Part shown: positions 62,301-64,000 of the stretch, one piece after another
How positions within the stretch are numbered: the first letter of the stretch is position 1
Layout: each line of letters starts with the position of its first letter
Origin: Oscillospiraceae bacterium
GTDB taxonomy: Bacteria; Bacillota; Clostridia; Oscillospirales; Ruminococcaceae
Assembly: GCA_017847835.1 (NCBI GenBank)
Contig: JAGASH010000005.1
Location: 310,001-374,000, forward strand
DNA length: 64,000 nucleotides
Reading direction: 5' to 3'
Translations under genes and position numbers: made by a program
The notes under the pieces: model-generated
What the model was told of the DNA's origin: nothing
Seen by the model: the letters and a program-made list of their open reading frames with translations, nothing else
The model's database searches: none

Positions 62301-63062
62301 AATGTGATAAACGACGAAAACTACGCGGATTACGTCGGCAATCCCACGGACAAGCTCTGCGATGATAACGGGGAATTCGACGATGATTTTGATGAAGAAG
62401 CGAAAGCGCTTTCCGATTTGATTTCAAAGCCGTATCACAATATCGATGAAACGCGCCGTCAAGCAAAATTCTCGGTGACCGAGCTTGCCCACAAAACCTC
62501 TCAAATCCCGTTTACTCTCACGAAACCTGCATTTGCTCTGTCGGGAAAAATGAGCGGCGCAGACCTCGGAAACGCTTATCATCACTGTATGGAGCATATC
62601 TCGTTCGATATCGCGAGAAATTCCCCCGCAGGCGAACTTGTCGACAATATCGCAGCTGAGCTTTGCAGACTTTGCGACGAGGGCAAAATAACCGAGGACG
62701 AGCTGAACTGCATAAAACCGGAAAAAATCGCGGGATTTTTCACAAGCAATCTCGGAAAACGTCTGCTCAAAAGCGTTAAAATCGAGCGGGAATTTCCGTT
62801 TTACGCTGAGCTTGAAGGCAGCGAAATTGACGATAATCTGAGCGGTGTGATTGGTGTTCAGGGAAGAATTGACGCGTGCTTCGAGGAAAACGGAAAGCTT
62901 GTCGTCATCGACTACAAAACGGACTACGACATAAACGCCGAAAAGGACGCTTATGAAAAACAGGTAAAAATTTATGCAGGGGTTTTGCCGATGCTGCTTG
63001 GAAAAAGCGTTTCGCAGACCTATTTGTATTCATTTTCGGAAGGAAAAGAAATCTTGCTATGA
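59331..63062 (+). CDS. addA: ATP-dependent helicase/nuclease subunit AddA
   Basis: AddA is the motor and second nuclease of AddAB. The 1243 residues show UvrD-type helicase motifs: FTPEQLAAIDFS (Q motif), TAAAGSGKTTLLVERI, VDEFQDSNDVQ, GDVKQSIYAFRGG, MTFHASKGLEAPI and LLYVAMTRAREKL. The C-terminal RecB-like nuclease has GVQGRIDACF and VVIDYKTDYD. It overlaps addB by four bases and the next gene by four bases, so the run is tightly coupled. Confidence 0.97.
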   Translation: MSEEVKFTPEQLAAIDFSRSSPAVVTAAAGSGKTTLLVERIIRLISDVNNPISAASLAIMTFTVNATQSLREKLNRALQERISAISDKITPEAEAEKNYLSEQIINLRNASISTINSFCLGIIRENFQLFDLPISFSIADDTKRTSMQWSAEQLVKQDFYDENGEGGFSSEERDALFYTFNFEDDKLLFENVVAAANMLSSYGNIDKWLDEAADAHSSIEALEKNYMCVYVEFIDKQFAKLRNNLDKITESVRDYKNYVENEENDKKRDKNQDVLAALICSEKFDKNRFSALETDYEIFKDNPTIDTLEALIEAIAKTPENTAERSRGDAQNAIKKRFNKSRDAFQKAYSKLMDISVSRSEEELILPERKLCTKAFAKLVKKYISYYSEIKRAQGYIDFSDCELLLLDKLQSDEDFRNQLSQRFSCIIVDEFQDSNDVQAEIFRLLGNGKLFYVGDVKQSIYAFRGGNPMIMAQLCKGTDGFTPLPLNKNFRSRRQVIDVVNAAFCGLMTEEYGGVDYENGNKLEFGADFAPLSDCEEKNFSSEIFALDVKEASDEKEMINARFTAGVVRKIMQDESFFITKKGEKVRPTYSDFIILMRNNSKIKYYRDAFSELDIPSISSKTKNFLFSEEISLIISLLRVIDNPLRDEDTLKVLMSPLYRFSAEEVAELKLGILGYNTDDLSDDDVKSLSCSTKKSTLYRCLKFCTKSDGQKTASAEQTEKELSARGIIRNLNPKAVAFLHDLELFRSFMSNNSTDNLISKIYEETDIFAVVSAYDDSRRRISNLRRFETIAADFVVGEYGMLSDFLRFLDKSMQNSVDIEEAATPEDSANSVRIMTFHASKGLEAPICILAELDDKVNISDSKGSFLINHDYYFSMDYVDRKNRFREKTFSGNALKLVNRKKPIGEELRLLYVAMTRAREKLIMIAPITEKKLAEIPDNSFEPDEIFEQSIPFRWILSSLMRKCSVSETKADKKTVREYSFDDLPLELNVINDENYADYVGNPTDKLCDDNGEFDDDFDEEAKALSDLISKPYHNIDETRRQAKFSVTELAHKTSQIPFTLTKPAFALSGKMSGADLGNAYHHCMEHISFDIARNSPAGELVDNIAAELCRLCDEGKITEDELNCIKPEKIAGFFTSNLGKRLLKSVKIEREFPFYAELEGSEIDDNLSGVIGVQGRIDACFEENGKLVVIDYKTDYDINAEKDAYEKQVKIYAGVLPMLLGKSVSQTYLYSFSEGKEILL

Positions 63063-64000
63063 AAAAAATACTTGCAATTGTAATTTCAATTTTGACAGCG
63101 GTTGTTATATCGGCAGCGGCTTTCGCGGAAAACGCGGGCTTTGCCGTGGAAAGCGAGGCTGTAAGTCCTGCAAAAACGCCGTATGACAAAAACTACGTTA
63201 AAATTATGTGGAACACAAGCGAGGCTTCAACGGCAGGAGTGCCGCTGAGCGAAAACGGGTATTTGTACGTTCCCGTCGGAAATAAGCTAAACAAGCTGTC
63301 CGAAAAGGACGGAAAAATCATAGCCTCGGTTGAATTTGAAGAAAAAGTGAGCGAGAACTACAAGGGCGCAATCCTCGGAAACACGCTTGTACAGCCGACG
63401 CGTACGGGAATTTGCGTTGTTGATACCGAGCAGATGAGCCTGCTTAATTTCAAAAAATTCGGAGAAATCGTGACCGATGTCGCGGTGCTTGACAACCTTG
63501 TTTTTTTCGGTGTGAGAACCGCTGAAAATTACGCATTTTACTGCGTTGATTTGAGCAAAAATCTTGACATAATCGCGGAGTTCAAATCCGAAAATCAGCC
63601 GTCCTCGCCAGCCCTTTTCAACAATTTTGTCGTGTTTTCAAGCGGAGAAAAGCTGGTTTGCTATTCGATTTCCGACAAAAATTTCATCGAAAATCAAATC
63701 GGTGTTAAAACGAACTACGTTTTTGCGGGAAAATACGCGATTTTTATGAGCGGCGACGACGGGAATATGTACAAGCTGCGGCTGCTCGATGACGGTAAAG
63801 CTGAGGACGACTCGCTGCTGAAATGCGAGGTCGGCGGTGTGCTCACGGCTCCCGCAGAAACCGACAATCGGCTTTACGTCGGCTCAACAGAGGGATTTTT
63901 CGTGCTCGACGGGTTGAATATGGATATCGAAAAAAAGTTCCCGCAGATGAAAAATTCCTGCGCGCCCGTGATTACTCTCGGAACAGGACTTAGAATTTAC
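63059..64000 (+). CDS. Secreted PQQ-like beta-propeller protein (3' end outside window)
   Basis: Starting at ATG 63059, which overlaps the addA stop, 314 codons are open to the last base. The first 24 residues are a Sec signal peptide (KKILAIVISILTAVVISAAAFAENA). The rest shows repeated strands with the pattern of a PQQ-like or WD-type propeller: SENGYLYVPVGNKLNKLSEKDGK, GNTLVQPTRTGICVVD, DNLVFFGVRTAENYAFYCVD, and DNRLYVGSTEGFFVLDG. Repeats occur about every 40-45 residues. No catalytic motif is visible, and the role of a surface propeller behind addAB is unclear. The gene continues beyond the window. Confidence 0.8.
   Translation, partial: MKKILAIVISILTAVVISAAAFAENAGFAVESEAVSPAKTPYDKNYVKIMWNTSEASTAGVPLSENGYLYVPVGNKLNKLSEKDGKIIASVEFEEKVSENYKGAILGNTLVQPTRTGICVVDTEQMSLLNFKKFGEIVTDVAVLDNLVFFGVRTAENYAFYCVDLSKNLDIIAEFKSENQPSSPALFNNFVVFSSGEKLVCYSISDKNFIENQIGVKTNYVFAGKYAIFMSGDDGNMYKLRLLDDGKAEDDSLLKCEVGGVLTAPAETDNRLYVGSTEGFFVLDGLNMDIEKKFPQMKNSCAPVITLGTGLRIY

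Noticed and set aside
1..64000. CRISPR arrays, tRNA or rRNA genes, insertion sequences, phage or integrase genes
   Set aside because: None was seen on reading both strands; no regular repeat-spacer pattern and no transposase-like frame are present.

Overview
The window reads as chromosomal DNA of an anaerobic, Gram-positive-type gut or rumen Clostridium relative, most likely in the Oscillospiraceae/Ruminococcaceae. The signs are AddAB rather than RecBCD, DegV, a Tex protein, a DUF6935 protein, an L10-type ribosomal leader, strong AAGGAGG-like ribosome binding sites, many TTGACA-17-TATAAT promoters, and a G+C content that looks mid-40s by eye. I see no rRNA, tRNA, CRISPR array, insertion sequence or phage block. 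Genus-level assignment is inference.

Layout. 1-4.4 kb: the end of a lipoprotein D,D-carboxypeptidase and a large FtsK-like protein with no recognisable Walker A. 4.4-10 kb: Tex, a TetR-controlled pair of small membrane proteins, a DUF6935 protein, and an NTF2-like/GNAT pair. 10-14 kb: SbcCD nuclease. 14-15.6 kb: a flavodoxin-like pseudogene, a GyrI-like ligand-binding protein and a methyltransferase relic. 15.9-26.5 kb: a signalling block with an EAL phosphodiesterase, a 907-residue orphan protein, a phosphatase, DegV, a hybrid histidine kinase and a REC-GGDEF protein. 26.6-28.9 kb: a second methyltransferase relic, divergent from a TetR repressor, then DUF998 and Nudix proteins. 29-35.2 kb: two chemoreceptors, peptide deformylase, lactaldehyde reductase and a solitary trpD. 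35.3-45.6 kb: AzlCD, ComEA-like, a sugar kinase, DprA, a structured intergenic element, two MATE exporters around a KAP-type NTPase, guanine deaminase and ApbE. 45.7-47.2 kb: L10 leader, rplJ, rplL and a small lipoprotein carrying an L7/L12-like C-terminal domain. 47.3-51.2 kb: half-size transporters, ilvBN and a MarR regulator. 51.5-64 kb: a cysteine-cluster protein and then a long tightly packed run: hisS, PfkB kinase, HAD-nuclease-like fusion, addB, addA and a secreted beta-propeller protein cut by the window end.

The most notable signal is a dispersed regulon. Five promoters (near 9.05, 15.33, 15.75, 26.98 and 27.05 kb) each carry an inverted repeat of the form AACG-NN-CGTT just downstream of the -10 box. 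One lies in front of a TetR gene (27099), which is therefore the likely autorepressor. Of the transcription units so marked, one is led by an internally deleted methyltransferase, one by the C-terminal stump of another, and one contains a flavodoxin-like gene with a single nonsense codon. It looks like a stress or detoxification regulon in decay.

Other items worth attention are the L7/L12-domain lipoprotein right behind the rplL terminator, the HAD/PD-(D/E)XK-like fusion beside addAB, the KAP NTPase with Arg in place of the Walker A Lys, the degenerate FtsK-like protein, and the 907-residue orphan. All family names come from reading the translations and memory of the families; no database search was run.
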